DNA from: Caballeronia sp. SBC1 | GTDB taxonomy: Bacteria; Pseudomonadota; Gammaproteobacteria; Burkholderiales; Burkholderiaceae | NCBI RefSeq assembly: GCF_011493005.1 | Contig: NZ_CP049158.1 | Location: 1,116,001-1,180,000, forward strand | Reading direction: 5' to 3' | DNA length: 64,000 nt | Shown: one piece after another, positions 34,776-44,050 of the stretch | Numbering within the stretch: position 1 is the first letter of the stretch | How the letters are laid out: each line of letters opens with the position of its first letter | Position numbers and translations under genes: made by a program | Notes under the pieces: generated by a model | Databases searched by the model: none | Seen by the model: only the letters and a program-made list of their open reading frames with translations | Told to the model about the DNA's origin: nothing

Positions 34776-37337
34776 TCAACCGCACGCGCCCACTTCGCCG
34801 CACGCCGTACAGAAGTCGCAACCGTCCCTGCGAATCATTGCGTTGGCACCGCAAGTCGGGCACTTGCGGCCGGGAATGGGCAGTAGCGCATGCGGGTTGG
34901 CCGCATCGGCGTTGTCCTCCACAACCGCAGTGATGTCGTCATCGCCGGAATCGAAATCAGATGATGCCGATACAAGCCCCGCCTGAGCGCTCTCATGCCG
35001 GCGCTGCGCAAGCAGCCGCGACGGCACTTGACCGCCCTCGATATCGAGGAAACCTCGCCGATGCAGGATCTGCTGGATCGCATAGGCCAGCGCCGCAACT
35101 TCCGAATCGTGCCAGCGCGGTGACTTGTGGCCACCCGGACGCTCGACGTCGCCTAGCCGCACCTGTCCCCGATCCCACGATACCTTGCGCATATCCTGCA
35201 GATTGCGCGCGACAAAACCACCTCGCGCCGCCAGTGACAACGACCGCATGGTCGCCGTGATCCACTGCTGCGATTCGTCGCGCTGCCCTGTTGGTATGAA
35301 GAACTCGATGGGCCGCTCGATAGTGACATCTTCACCGCCGAGCCGCCCGGTGATCTCCATGAACGACACCGCTACATACAGCGACTTCTTGCCGGCCTGC
35401 GTGAGGTACTCGACTTTCTCGATGATCGCCGGCAACTCGCCGCGCGGACGATGATCGATAGCAATGCGCAACGGGTCCAATTGAACCTCGGCGTCCGCCG
35501 CATCCGATGGATCGGACGCAACGATCACGGGTGTTTCGGGCGTCACCGATAGCACCGCGCCCAGCGTGTCGTTCGGCCGGTAGGTGGCCAGCCCCTTAAG
35601 GCCCCGGCGCCAGGCGTCGAAGTAGAGATCCTTGAACGCATCGAACGGATAATCGGCCGGTACGTTAACCGTCTTCGAGATCGATGTATCGACGAAAGGC
35701 TGCACCGCCGCCATCATTTCGAGGTGATCGTTCGCGGACATATCGAGTGCGCTCACGAAGTACTCCGGCAACGCCTTCACGTCGCCGCCCAGTTCGCGAT
35801 ACAAGCGGTACGCATGATCTTCCACCGCGAACGATTGCCGGCTGCCGTCCGCCATGCGCTTGGTGCGCTGATAAGTCCACGAGAACGCCGGCTCAATGCC
35901 GTTCGACGCATTGTCAGCGAACGCCAGGCTCACGGTGCCGGTTGGCGCAATGGAAAGCAGGTGACTGTTGCGAATGCCGTCGCGATGAATCTCCGCCTTG
36001 ATGTCATCCGGCAGACGCGACGCAAAAGTGCCTGTTTCAAGGTACTTTTCTGCATCGAACAGCGGGAACGGACCTCGCTCGCGAGCCAGCTCCACCGAAG
36101 CGCGATACGCCTCGTCGCGCATGGTCCGCGCCACGCGTGTCGCGAAGTCGCGGCCTTCCTGCGAGTTGTAGCGCACGCCGAGCATGACAAGCGCGTCGCC
36201 GAGCCCGGTAAAACCCACGCCTATGCGCCGCTTCGCCTGCGCTTCCTGGTCTTGCTCGGGTAGCGGCCAGAGAGTTACGTCGAGCACATCGTCGAGAAAA
36301 CGAACCTGCGTGCGGGTGCTTTTCGCCAAGCCATCCCAGTCGAATACAGGTGTGCCGCCATGACGCTGCGCGAACGGTTCACGCACGAAACGTGTCAGGT
36401 TCAACGGCCCGAGGTTGCAGCACCCGTAGGCGGGCAACGGCTGCTCGCCGCAGGGGTTGGTCGCGCGAATGGTCTCCACCGCACGCAGGTTGTTGTCGTC
36501 GTTCATGCGCGATACGAACACCACCCCCGGCTCCGCGACGTCATAGGTCGAGCGCATGATTGTGTCCCACACTTCCCGCGCCTGCACTTCACGATAAACC
36601 CACAGACCATCGTCACGCTGCCGGGCATCGGCCGATGCCTTGAATGAGGGTGACGGTTCGGCGCGATGCACGAGTTGCCACGGGATATCGTCAGCAACGG
36701 CTTGCATGAACTCGTCCGTCACCGCGACCGATACGTTGAAGTTATTCCAGCGCCCCTTCACATGCTTTGCCGCAATAAATTCAAGCAGGTCAGGATGCGA
36801 GCAATCCAGAATGCCCATCTGCGCGCCGCGTCGCGACCCGGCGCTTTCAACGGTCCTGCATGACGCGTCGAATACATCCATGTAACTACACGGCCCAGAC
36901 GCCGAGGACCCCGTGGAATGCACGCGTGCACCCTTCGGACGAATCGCGGAAAAGTTGTAACCCACGCCGCCGCCGCGCCGCATGGTTTCGGCTGCCTGCA
37001 GCAACGCGACGTAGATGCCCGGCAAACCGTTCTCGTCCACGCCCTGGATGGCGTCGCCCACCGGCTGCACGAAGCAGTTGATGAGCGTTGCCTGGATACC
37101 CGTGCCGGCCGCGCTCATGATCCGGCCTGCGCCCAGTGCACCACGCTGGAAATTCTCGAAGAATTCGGTCTCGACCTGGCTGCGGCGCGCCTCGGGTTCG
37201 GCGAGCGCCACGCCTCGCGCGACCCGCCGGTAAATATCGTCAATGCGCGTTTCGTCACCCTTCGCATACTTTTCCAGCATGACATCGATGGAAAACTGCT
37301 GCGGTGAAACGGTGATCTTCAAGTCGTCTTCAGCCAT
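34776..37337 (-). CDS. nrdJ: Adenosylcobalamin-dependent ribonucleotide reductase
   Basis: This class II enzyme reduces ribonucleotides to deoxyribonucleotides with adenosylcobalamin as radical source and needs no oxygen. The 853-residue product has the catalytic NPCGEQPLPAYGCCNLG segment, APTGTVSLAFADNASNGIEP, and a C-terminal zinc-ribbon-like tail with CPTCGAN and CDFCTACG. The ATG at 37337 follows GAGGA 7 bases upstream; the frame runs up to 37466 without family-like sequence. No riboswitch is seen. It would use the B12 made by the cob locus and would suit growth on nitrate without oxygen. Confidence 0.94.
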   Translation of the reverse strand: MAEDDLKITVSPQQFSIDVMLEKYAKGDETRIDDIYRRVARGVALAEPEARRSQVETEFFENFQRGALGAGRIMSAAGTGIQATLINCFVQPVGDAIQGVDENGLPGIYVALLQAAETMRRGGGVGYNFSAIRPKGARVHSTGSSASGPCSYMDVFDASCRTVESAGSRRGAQMGILDCSHPDLLEFIAAKHVKGRWNNFNVSVAVTDEFMQAVADDIPWQLVHRAEPSPSFKASADARQRDDGLWVYREVQAREVWDTIMRSTYDVAEPGVVFVSRMNDDNNLRAVETIRATNPCGEQPLPAYGCCNLGPLNLTRFVREPFAQRHGGTPVFDWDGLAKSTRTQVRFLDDVLDVTLWPLPEQDQEAQAKRRIGVGFTGLGDALVMLGVRYNSQEGRDFATRVARTMRDEAYRASVELARERGPFPLFDAEKYLETGTFASRLPDDIKAEIHRDGIRNSHLLSIAPTGTVSLAFADNASNGIEPAFSWTYQRTKRMADGSRQSFAVEDHAYRLYRELGGDVKALPEYFVSALDMSANDHLEMMAAVQPFVDTSISKTVNVPADYPFDAFKDLYFDAWRRGLKGLATYRPNDTLGAVLSVTPETPVIVASDPSDAADAEVQLDPLRIAIDHRPRGELPAIIEKVEYLTQAGKKSLYVAVSFMEITGRLGGEDVTIERPIEFFIPTGQRDESQQWITATMRSLSLAARGGFVARNLQDMRKVSWDRGQVRLGDVERPGGHKSPRWHDSEVAALAYAIQQILHRRGFLDIEGGQVPSRLLAQRRHESAQAGLVSASSDFDSGDDDITAVVEDNADAANPHALLPIPGRKCPTCGANAMIRRDGCDFCTACGEVGACG

Positions 37338-37568
37338 GTTGGTCCTCGTAACCAAGCTATTCAAGCGGATTGCTGCATTGCATCGCAGTGGCGGGAACGC
37401 TTCCTGCCGGACGCGCCGCCCCCAAGTTTTACACCTTTCGGAGTAGTCCCGCCGGAGGAGCGACATGGAGTCGCGCCCTCCTAACGGCGAATGGGCGGCA
37501 CAGCGCGTAGTCCCTAATCTTGCAGTCGATTCCCCACTAAACGCAAACTCAATCGACAGGCAAGCACC

Positions 37569-38873
37569 ATGACTGCCGCACGCAAATCACAAGCCAGCCA
37601 AGCCGTCCACGACGCCTCGACCGCCGACCCGCGCGCCTGGCGCGTGCTGTGGTCGAGCACCTTCGCTTTCACCATCTGCTTCGCGATCTGGATGATGTTC
37701 GCGATTCTAGGTATTCCGCTCAAGACCCAACTGGGTCTCTCCGATACCGAATTTGGCCTGATTGCAGCCACCCCGGTTCTGTCGGGCTCGCTTGCCCGTG
37801 TCCCGCTCGGCATTTGCACTGACCGCTTCGGTGGACGCATCGTCTTTTTCCTGACGATGCTCGCTACGGTCATCCCGATCTGGATGATCACCTACGCCAC
37901 GCAGCTCTGGCAATTCATCGCGCTCGGACTGCTCGTCGGCCTCGCTGGCGCCAGCTTTTCGGTGGGTACGCCGTATGTGGCACGCTGGTTCCCGAAGGAG
38001 CGCCAGGGCCTCGCGATGGGCATCTTCGGGGCCGGCAATTCGGGGGCTGCGCTCACCAAATTCGTCGCACCCGTGTTGATCGTGACAGCCGGCACCTGGA
38101 TGATCGTGCCGAAGGTCTACGCCATCGCGATGCTCGTTACTGCCATTCTCTTCTGGATGACGTCGGCGACGAATCCCGCCCATCGTATTGCCAATCCGCC
38201 GAGCTTCGCCAGCCAGTTGAGCGTGATGAAAGACCGCCGGGCATGGCGCTATTCGCAGTACTACTCCGTCGTGTTTGGCGGTTATGTAGGACTGGCGTTG
38301 TGGCTGCCGCATTACTACGTCAATCACTATGGATTCCATATTGAACAAGCCGCTTTGCTGGCTGCGTGCTTCTCGCTGCCGGGCGGTGTCCTGCGTGCCG
38401 TTGGCGGATGGTTGTCCGATCGCTTCGGCGCGAAGAAAACAACGTGGGTCGTGATGTGGACCGTACTTACGTGCTTCTTCTTTTTAAGCTATCCCGACAC
38501 CGGTTTCATTGTTCAGTCGAGCTACGGTCCGATCGGCTTCAACATCGCCCTCTCGTCCACCGTGTTCACGGTCTTGATGTTCACCGTAGGGATTGCAATG
38601 GCGATCGGTAAGGCGTCCGTATTCAAGTTCGTCTCCGATGAATATACCGGCAACATCGGCGCGGTATCCGGCGTGGTTGGCCTTGCCGGCGGCCTTGCCG
38701 GGTTCGCATTGCCCATCCTGTTCGGATTGCTCGCCGATGTGACGGGTGTGAGCAGTACTTGTTTCATGCTGCTTTTCGGCGCCACCGCCGTCAGCCTCAT
38801 CTGGATGACCTTCTCTTTCCGCTCGCATGGCAATGCTGCCCTGCCGGGTGCCCCTGCCCAATCCAACCTATAA
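37569..38873 (+). CDS. narK1: Nitrate/nitrite MFS transporter, NarK1 type
   Basis: The 434-residue major-facilitator protein has about 12 helices and the NarK signatures GLAGASFSVGTPYVARWFPKE in the first half and a matching GVVGLAGGLAGF in the second. By order it corresponds to NarK1, generally a nitrate-proton symporter, in the narK1-narK2-narGHJI arrangement. It starts the nitrate block. The upstream 231 bases contain an imperfect stem at about 37454-37484 but no clear FNR box. Confidence 0.9.
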   Translation: MTAARKSQASQAVHDASTADPRAWRVLWSSTFAFTICFAIWMMFAILGIPLKTQLGLSDTEFGLIAATPVLSGSLARVPLGICTDRFGGRIVFFLTMLATVIPIWMITYATQLWQFIALGLLVGLAGASFSVGTPYVARWFPKERQGLAMGIFGAGNSGAALTKFVAPVLIVTAGTWMIVPKVYAIAMLVTAILFWMTSATNPAHRIANPPSFASQLSVMKDRRAWRYSQYYSVVFGGYVGLALWLPHYYVNHYGFHIEQAALLAACFSLPGGVLRAVGGWLSDRFGAKKTTWVVMWTVLTCFFFLSYPDTGFIVQSSYGPIGFNIALSSTVFTVLMFTVGIAMAIGKASVFKFVSDEYTGNIGAVSGVVGLAGGLAGFALPILFGLLADVTGVSSTCFMLLFGATAVSLIWMTFSFRSHGNAALPGAPAQSNL

Positions 38874-38877
38874 GAAC

Positions 38878-40275
38878 ATGTCCGACTATCTCCTCAAAAA
38901 ATGGGAACCGGAAGATCCGGCTTTCTGGAAAACAAGTGGCTCAAGCATTGCCAACCGCAACCTGTGGATCTCGATTCCAGCGCTGATGCTCGCCTTCGCG
39001 GTGTGGTCGTTATGGAGCGTTGTTGTCGTCAACCTGGATAAAGGCGGCTTCCACTTCACGAAGAACCAGTTGTTCTGGTTGACCGCATTGCCCGCACTGT
39101 CGGGCGCCACGCTGCGCATCTTCTATTCGTTTCTCGTGCCGATCTTCGGTGGACGGCGCTTCACCGCATTCTCCACGGCCACGCTGCTGATTCCGGCTAT
39201 CGGCATGGGCTTCGCATTGCGCGATCCATCAACGGGCTATTCCACGTTGCTCGTGCTCGCCTTGTTGTGCGGTTTCGGCGGCGCGAACTTCAGTTCATCG
39301 ATGGCCAATATCAGCTTCTTCTTTCCCAAGGCGCAGAAAGGACTTGCCACAGGATTGAACGCCGGCATTGGCAACCTGGGTGTGTCGCTCGTGCAGTTCG
39401 TGACGCCTATCGTTATCGCCACGGCCGCGTTCGCTTCGTTTGCGGGCGATGGCCAGACGTTCACCGCGAATGGCGTTGAACGCGGTATCTGGCTGCAGAA
39501 CGCGGGCTTCATCTGGGTGCCGTTTATTGTGGCCGCGTCGGTGGCCGCGTGGTTTGGCATGAACGATATTGCCGACGCCAAGGCCTCGTTCGCCGAGCAA
39601 GCCGTGATCTTCAAGCGCAAGCACAACTGGCTGATGTGCTGGCTTTATATTGGCACGTTCGGTTCGTTCATCGGCTTCTCCGCAGGTTTCGCACTGCTGA
39701 CCAAGAGCCAGTTTCCTTCGATCAACCCCACCGCCTACGCCTTCCTCGGCCCGCTCGCAGGCGCGCTGACCCGTCCGATCGGCGGCTGGATCTCCGATCA
39801 TCTCGGCGGCGCACGCGTCACGCTCTGGACCTTCCTCGGCATGATTGCAGCCGTGCTCGGCGTGATCTCGTTCATGCCCGCTGCTGGCGTGTCGGGCAGC
39901 TACGCCGGCAACTTCGGCGGCTTCCTCGCGATGTTCATCGTGCTGTTCATGCTGACGGGGATCGGCAATGGTTCGACCTTCCGCATGATTCCGGTGATCT
40001 TCATGACCGAGCATCAGCGCCTCGCCAAGGGTCTCGATGCTGCGGCCCAACGTCAGGCTCTGCATAACGCCGGCAAGGAATCCGCAGCCGTGCTCGGGTT
40101 CTCCGCTGCTATTGGCGCGTATGGCGGCTTCTTCATCCCGAAGACCTTCGGCACCGCACTCGACATGACGGGCTCCGCCATCCCCGCGCTGTACGTATTC
40201 ATCGCCTTCTACGTGACGTGCGTCGCCATCACGTGGTTCTGCTACGCACGCCGCAACGCGAGCATGCCTTGCTGA
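38878..40275 (+). CDS. narK2: Nitrate/nitrite MFS transporter, NarK2 type
   Basis: The 465-residue second transporter starts MSDYLLKKWEPEDPAFW, typical of NarK2-type nitrate/nitrite antiporters, and has GFGGANFSSSMANISFFFPK and LAGALTRPIGGWISDHLGG. It follows narK1 by 4 bases, so the two are co-translated; in some bacteria they are one fused protein. The ATG at 38878 is chosen because the longer frame overlaps narK1. narG follows after 28 bases. Confidence 0.9.
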   Translation: MSDYLLKKWEPEDPAFWKTSGSSIANRNLWISIPALMLAFAVWSLWSVVVVNLDKGGFHFTKNQLFWLTALPALSGATLRIFYSFLVPIFGGRRFTAFSTATLLIPAIGMGFALRDPSTGYSTLLVLALLCGFGGANFSSSMANISFFFPKAQKGLATGLNAGIGNLGVSLVQFVTPIVIATAAFASFAGDGQTFTANGVERGIWLQNAGFIWVPFIVAASVAAWFGMNDIADAKASFAEQAVIFKRKHNWLMCWLYIGTFGSFIGFSAGFALLTKSQFPSINPTAYAFLGPLAGALTRPIGGWISDHLGGARVTLWTFLGMIAAVLGVISFMPAAGVSGSYAGNFGGFLAMFIVLFMLTGIGNGSTFRMIPVIFMTEHQRLAKGLDAAAQRQALHNAGKESAAVLGFSAAIGAYGGFFIPKTFGTALDMTGSAIPALYVFIAFYVTCVAITWFCYARRNASMPC

Positions 40276-40303
40276 TCCGCCCTATTCGACACAGGACAAA
40301 ACA

Positions 40304-43300
40304 ATGAGTCATTTTCTGGATCGTCTGAAGTTCGTCAAGCGCACTCAGTCAACGTTTTCGAACGGCCACGGTGCGGTTGTCAATGAAGACCGCAAATGGG
40401 AAGACGGTTATAGAAACCGTTGGCAACACGACAAGATCGTGCGTTCCACGCATGGCGTGAACTGCACGGGTTCGTGTTCGTGGAAGGTGTACGTGAAGAA
40501 CGGGCTGATCGTCTGGGAGACGCAGCAGACCGACTACCCGCGTACGCGCGCTGATTTGCCTAACCATGAACCGCGCGGCTGTCCGCGTGGCGCGTCGTAT
40601 AGCTGGTACGTGTATTCCGCACAGCGCGTGAAGTACCCGATGATTCGTGGCCGCCTGATGGAGATGTGGCGTGAAGCGCGTAAGAGCCTCGATCCGGTCG
40701 CGGCATGGGCATCGATCAGTCAAGACCCCGTCAAGGCCAAACGCTACAAAAGCGTACGTGGTCTCGGCGGTTTCGTGCGCGCCGACTGGAACACGGCTAA
40801 CGAAATGATCGCGGCCGCCAACGCGTTCACCATCGGCAAGTTCGGACCGGATCGCGTGATCGGCTTCTCGCCGATTCCCGCGATGTCGATGGTTTCGTAT
40901 GCGGCCGGCTCGCGTTATCTAAGCTTGATCGGAGGCGTGTGCCTCTCGTTTTATGACTGGTACTGCGATCTGCCGCCCGCCTCGCCGCAAGTCTGGGGCG
41001 AGCAAACCGACGTGCCGGAATCCGCCGACTGGTACAACTCCACTTATTTGATGGTCTGGGGATCAAACATTCCTCAAACCCGCACGCCCGATGCCCACTT
41101 CTATACGGAAGTGCGCTACAAGGGCACGAAGACCGTCGCGGTATCGTCGGATTTCGGCGAGATGGTCAAGTTCGGTGACATCTGGCTGGCACCGAAGCAA
41201 GGTACCGACGCCGCGCTCGCGATGGCGATGGGCCACGTCGTGCTGAAGGAATTCCACGCGGCGAACGCGTCGAACAAGTCCGCATATTTCCGCGACTACA
41301 TCAAGCAATACACCGACATGCCCATGCTCGTGCTCCTGCGCGACAACGACGGCATGCTCGTTCCCGACCACTTCCTGCGCGCCTCGCATCTCGCCGATAA
41401 CCTCGACGAAGCCAACAACGCGCAGTGGAAGACGCTCGTGATCGATGCCGAAAGCGGCGAGATTGTTGCGCCCAACGGCACCGTCGGGTTCCGCTGGAAT
41501 GAAGCCGCGCACAACGACGGCCAGAAGGTCGGCCGCTGGAATCTCGAAATGAAGGACGGCGGCAGCGGACGAGCGATCGACCCGCGCGTCTCGTTGATCG
41601 ATGCAGGCGCGCACGATGAAGTCGTCGCTGTCGGCTTCCCCTACTTCGGCAGCGAACACAACGCGTTGCTTGAACGTCATGTCCCCGCACGACGCGTCAC
41701 GCTCGCGGACGGCACACACGCGTTCGTCGCAACCGTGTTCGATTTGCAGATGGCGAACTACGGCGTGGACCAGGGACTCGGCGGCCCCAATGTAGCCACC
41801 AGTTACGACGATGACGTTCCCTACACGCCCGCATGGCAAGAAAAGCACACCACGGTCCCGCGCAATCTGGTGATTCAGGTGGCGCGCGAATTCGCGACCA
41901 ACGCCCATCAGACGCAGGGCAAGAGCATGGTGATCGTGGGCGCTGCGCTCAATCACTGGTACCACAACGACATGATTTACCGCGGCATCATCAATTTGCT
42001 GATGATGTGCGGTTGCGTGGGGAAAAGCGGCGGCGGCTGGGCGCATTACGTGGGTCAGGAAAAGCTCCGGCCGCAATTCGGCTGGGCGCCGCTTGCATTC
42101 GCGCTCGACTGGTCAAAGCCGCCGCGCCAGATGAACGGCACGTCATTCTTCTACAACCACACGAGCCAGTGGCGTCACGAAAAGGTCGCGCTCGGCGAAG
42201 TCCTCGCGCCCACCGCCAACAAGAGGAACTATTCGAACCTCGCCATGCTCGACCTGAACGCGAAGTCCGAACGCATGGGCTGGCTTCCGAGCGCCCCGCA
42301 ACTCGGCGCGAATCCGCTCGATCTCACCGACGACGCGGCGCGCGCCGGCATGAAACCTGTGGACTATGTGGTGGACCGGTTGAAGTCGGGCGCGTTGCAA
42401 TTCTCCTGCGATGACCCGGATAACCCCGTCAACTTCCCGCGCAATATGTTCGTGTGGCGTTCGAATATTCTGGGTAGTTCAGGCAAGGGCCACGAGTACT
42501 TCCTGAAGTACTTGCTCGGCACGCAGAACGCCCTCTTCTCCGACGAAAACGACGCCATCATGCCTGGTCAGGTTCATGTGCGCGAAGCGGCGGAAGGCAA
42601 GCTCGACTTGCTGACCGTGCTCGACTTCCGCATGAGCACGACCTGCCTTTATGGCGATATCGTGCTGCCGACGGCGACGTGGTATGAGAAGGACGACTTG
42701 AATACGTCGGACATGCATCCGTTCATTCACCCGTTGTCGGAAGCGGTGCAACCGTTGTGGGAAAGCAAGAGCGACTGGGAAATCTACAAGGGCATTGCGG
42801 AGAAGTTCGCGGAGATCGGCGGCGCGCACCTTGGCACGCGCACCGACCTCGTCTGCACGCCGCTCATGCACGACACCCCCGGCGAACTTGGCCAGCCGTT
42901 TGAACCAAAGGACTGGCGCGCGGGCGAATGCGAATTGATCCCCGGCAAAACAGCACCGTCCATGACGGTGGTCGAGCGCAACTACAAGGATGTGTATCGC
43001 AAGTTCACGTCGGTGGGTCCCCTGCTCGATACGCAAGGCAATGGCGGCAAAGGCATCAACTGGAACAGCGCGCACGAAGTGGGCGAACTCGCGAACATCA
43101 CGCACACAGTCACCGAACCGGGCATCAGTCATGGACGGCCGCGCCTCGACAGCGCTATCGACGCCGCTGAAATGATTCTCACGTTTGCACCCGAGACCAA
43201 CGGCCACGTCGCAGTCAAGGCATGGGAAGCGTTGTCGAAGATCACGGGACGCGAACACGCGCACCTCGCCGCGGGCCGCGAGCACGACAAGATCCGTTTC

Positions 43301-44050
43301 CGCGATGTCCAGGCGCAGCCGCGCAAGATCATCTCCGCGCCTACATGGTCCGGGCTCGAGTCCGAAGAAGTCAGCTACAACGCGGGCTACACGAACGTGC
43401 ATGAACTGATCCCATGGCGCACGCTGACAGGTCGCCAGCAGTTCTATCAGGACCATCGCTGGATGCTGGATTTCGGCGAGGGCTCGTGCGTATATCGCCC
43501 GGCTATCGATACGAAAACGGTGACCGCGATGCTCGGCGCGAAGCCGAATGGCGAGCACGAACTCGTGCTCAACTGGATCACGCCGCACCAGAAATGGGGC
43601 ATTCACTCCACGTACACCGACAACCTGCGCATGCTGACGCTCTCGCGTGGCGGACCTCATGTCTGGGTCTCGGAAGCGGAGGCGAAGGAAGCCGGACTCG
43701 TCGATAACGACTGGGTGGAAGTGTTCAACGTGAACGGCACGCTGACTGCCCGCGTGGTGGTGAGCCAGCGCGTGCCGCGCGGCATGTGCCTGATGTATCA
43801 CGCGCAGGAAAAAATCGTCAACGTGCCGGGCGCGGAAACGAGCGGCATGCGCGGCGGTATCCATAACTCGGTCACGCGCACGGTGCTCAAGCCGACGCAC
43901 ATGATTGGCGGTTATGCGCAGCAAGCCTATGGCTTCAACTACTACGGCACCGTGGGATCGAATCGCGACGAGTATGTGATCGTGCGCAAGATGAAAAAAG
44001 TAGTGTGGCTCGAAGGCCCGCTCAATGAAAGCGAAGGAGCAGCAGCATGA
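40304..44050 (+). CDS. narG: Respiratory nitrate reductase alpha subunit
   Basis: NarG is the molybdenum (bis-MGD) catalytic subunit that reduces nitrate to nitrite on the cytoplasmic side. The 1248-residue protein has the FS0 cluster motif HGVNCTGSCSWKVYVKNG with the last cysteine in PRGCPRGAS, and the molybdenum-region YNSTYLMVWGSNIPQTRTPD. Length and N-terminus are normal, and there is no twin-arginine signal, as expected for a cytoplasmic NarG. It overlaps narH by 4 bases. Confidence 0.97.
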   Translation: MSHFLDRLKFVKRTQSTFSNGHGAVVNEDRKWEDGYRNRWQHDKIVRSTHGVNCTGSCSWKVYVKNGLIVWETQQTDYPRTRADLPNHEPRGCPRGASYSWYVYSAQRVKYPMIRGRLMEMWREARKSLDPVAAWASISQDPVKAKRYKSVRGLGGFVRADWNTANEMIAAANAFTIGKFGPDRVIGFSPIPAMSMVSYAAGSRYLSLIGGVCLSFYDWYCDLPPASPQVWGEQTDVPESADWYNSTYLMVWGSNIPQTRTPDAHFYTEVRYKGTKTVAVSSDFGEMVKFGDIWLAPKQGTDAALAMAMGHVVLKEFHAANASNKSAYFRDYIKQYTDMPMLVLLRDNDGMLVPDHFLRASHLADNLDEANNAQWKTLVIDAESGEIVAPNGTVGFRWNEAAHNDGQKVGRWNLEMKDGGSGRAIDPRVSLIDAGAHDEVVAVGFPYFGSEHNALLERHVPARRVTLADGTHAFVATVFDLQMANYGVDQGLGGPNVATSYDDDVPYTPAWQEKHTTVPRNLVIQVAREFATNAHQTQGKSMVIVGAALNHWYHNDMIYRGIINLLMMCGCVGKSGGGWAHYVGQEKLRPQFGWAPLAFALDWSKPPRQMNGTSFFYNHTSQWRHEKVALGEVLAPTANKRNYSNLAMLDLNAKSERMGWLPSAPQLGANPLDLTDDAARAGMKPVDYVVDRLKSGALQFSCDDPDNPVNFPRNMFVWRSNILGSSGKGHEYFLKYLLGTQNALFSDENDAIMPGQVHVREAAEGKLDLLTVLDFRMSTTCLYGDIVLPTATWYEKDDLNTSDMHPFIHPLSEAVQPLWESKSDWEIYKGIAEKFAEIGGAHLGTRTDLVCTPLMHDTPGELGQPFEPKDWRAGECELIPGKTAPSMTVVERNYKDVYRKFTSVGPLLDTQGNGGKGINWNSAHEVGELANITHTVTEPGISHGRPRLDSAIDAAEMILTFAPETNGHVAVKAWEALSKITGREHAHLAAGREHDKIRFRDVQAQPRKIISAPTWSGLESEEVSYNAGYTNVHELIPWRTLTGRQQFYQDHRWMLDFGEGSCVYRPAIDTKTVTAMLGAKPNGEHELVLNWITPHQKWGIHSTYTDNLRMLTLSRGGPHVWVSEAEAKEAGLVDNDWVEVFNVNGTLTARVVVSQRVPRGMCLMYHAQEKIVNVPGAETSGMRGGIHNSVTRTVLKPTHMIGGYAQQAYGFNYYGTVGSNRDEYVIVRKMKKVVWLEGPLNESEGAAA

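Noticed and set aside
37338..37568. FNR/ANR box before narK1
   Set aside because: No TTGAT-N4-ATCAA or close variant could be read in the 231-base spacer. A NarL heptamer pair was also not convincing.
41063..42076. 337-codon minus-strand open frame inside narG
   Set aside because: Same reason: a codon-bias shadow of narG.
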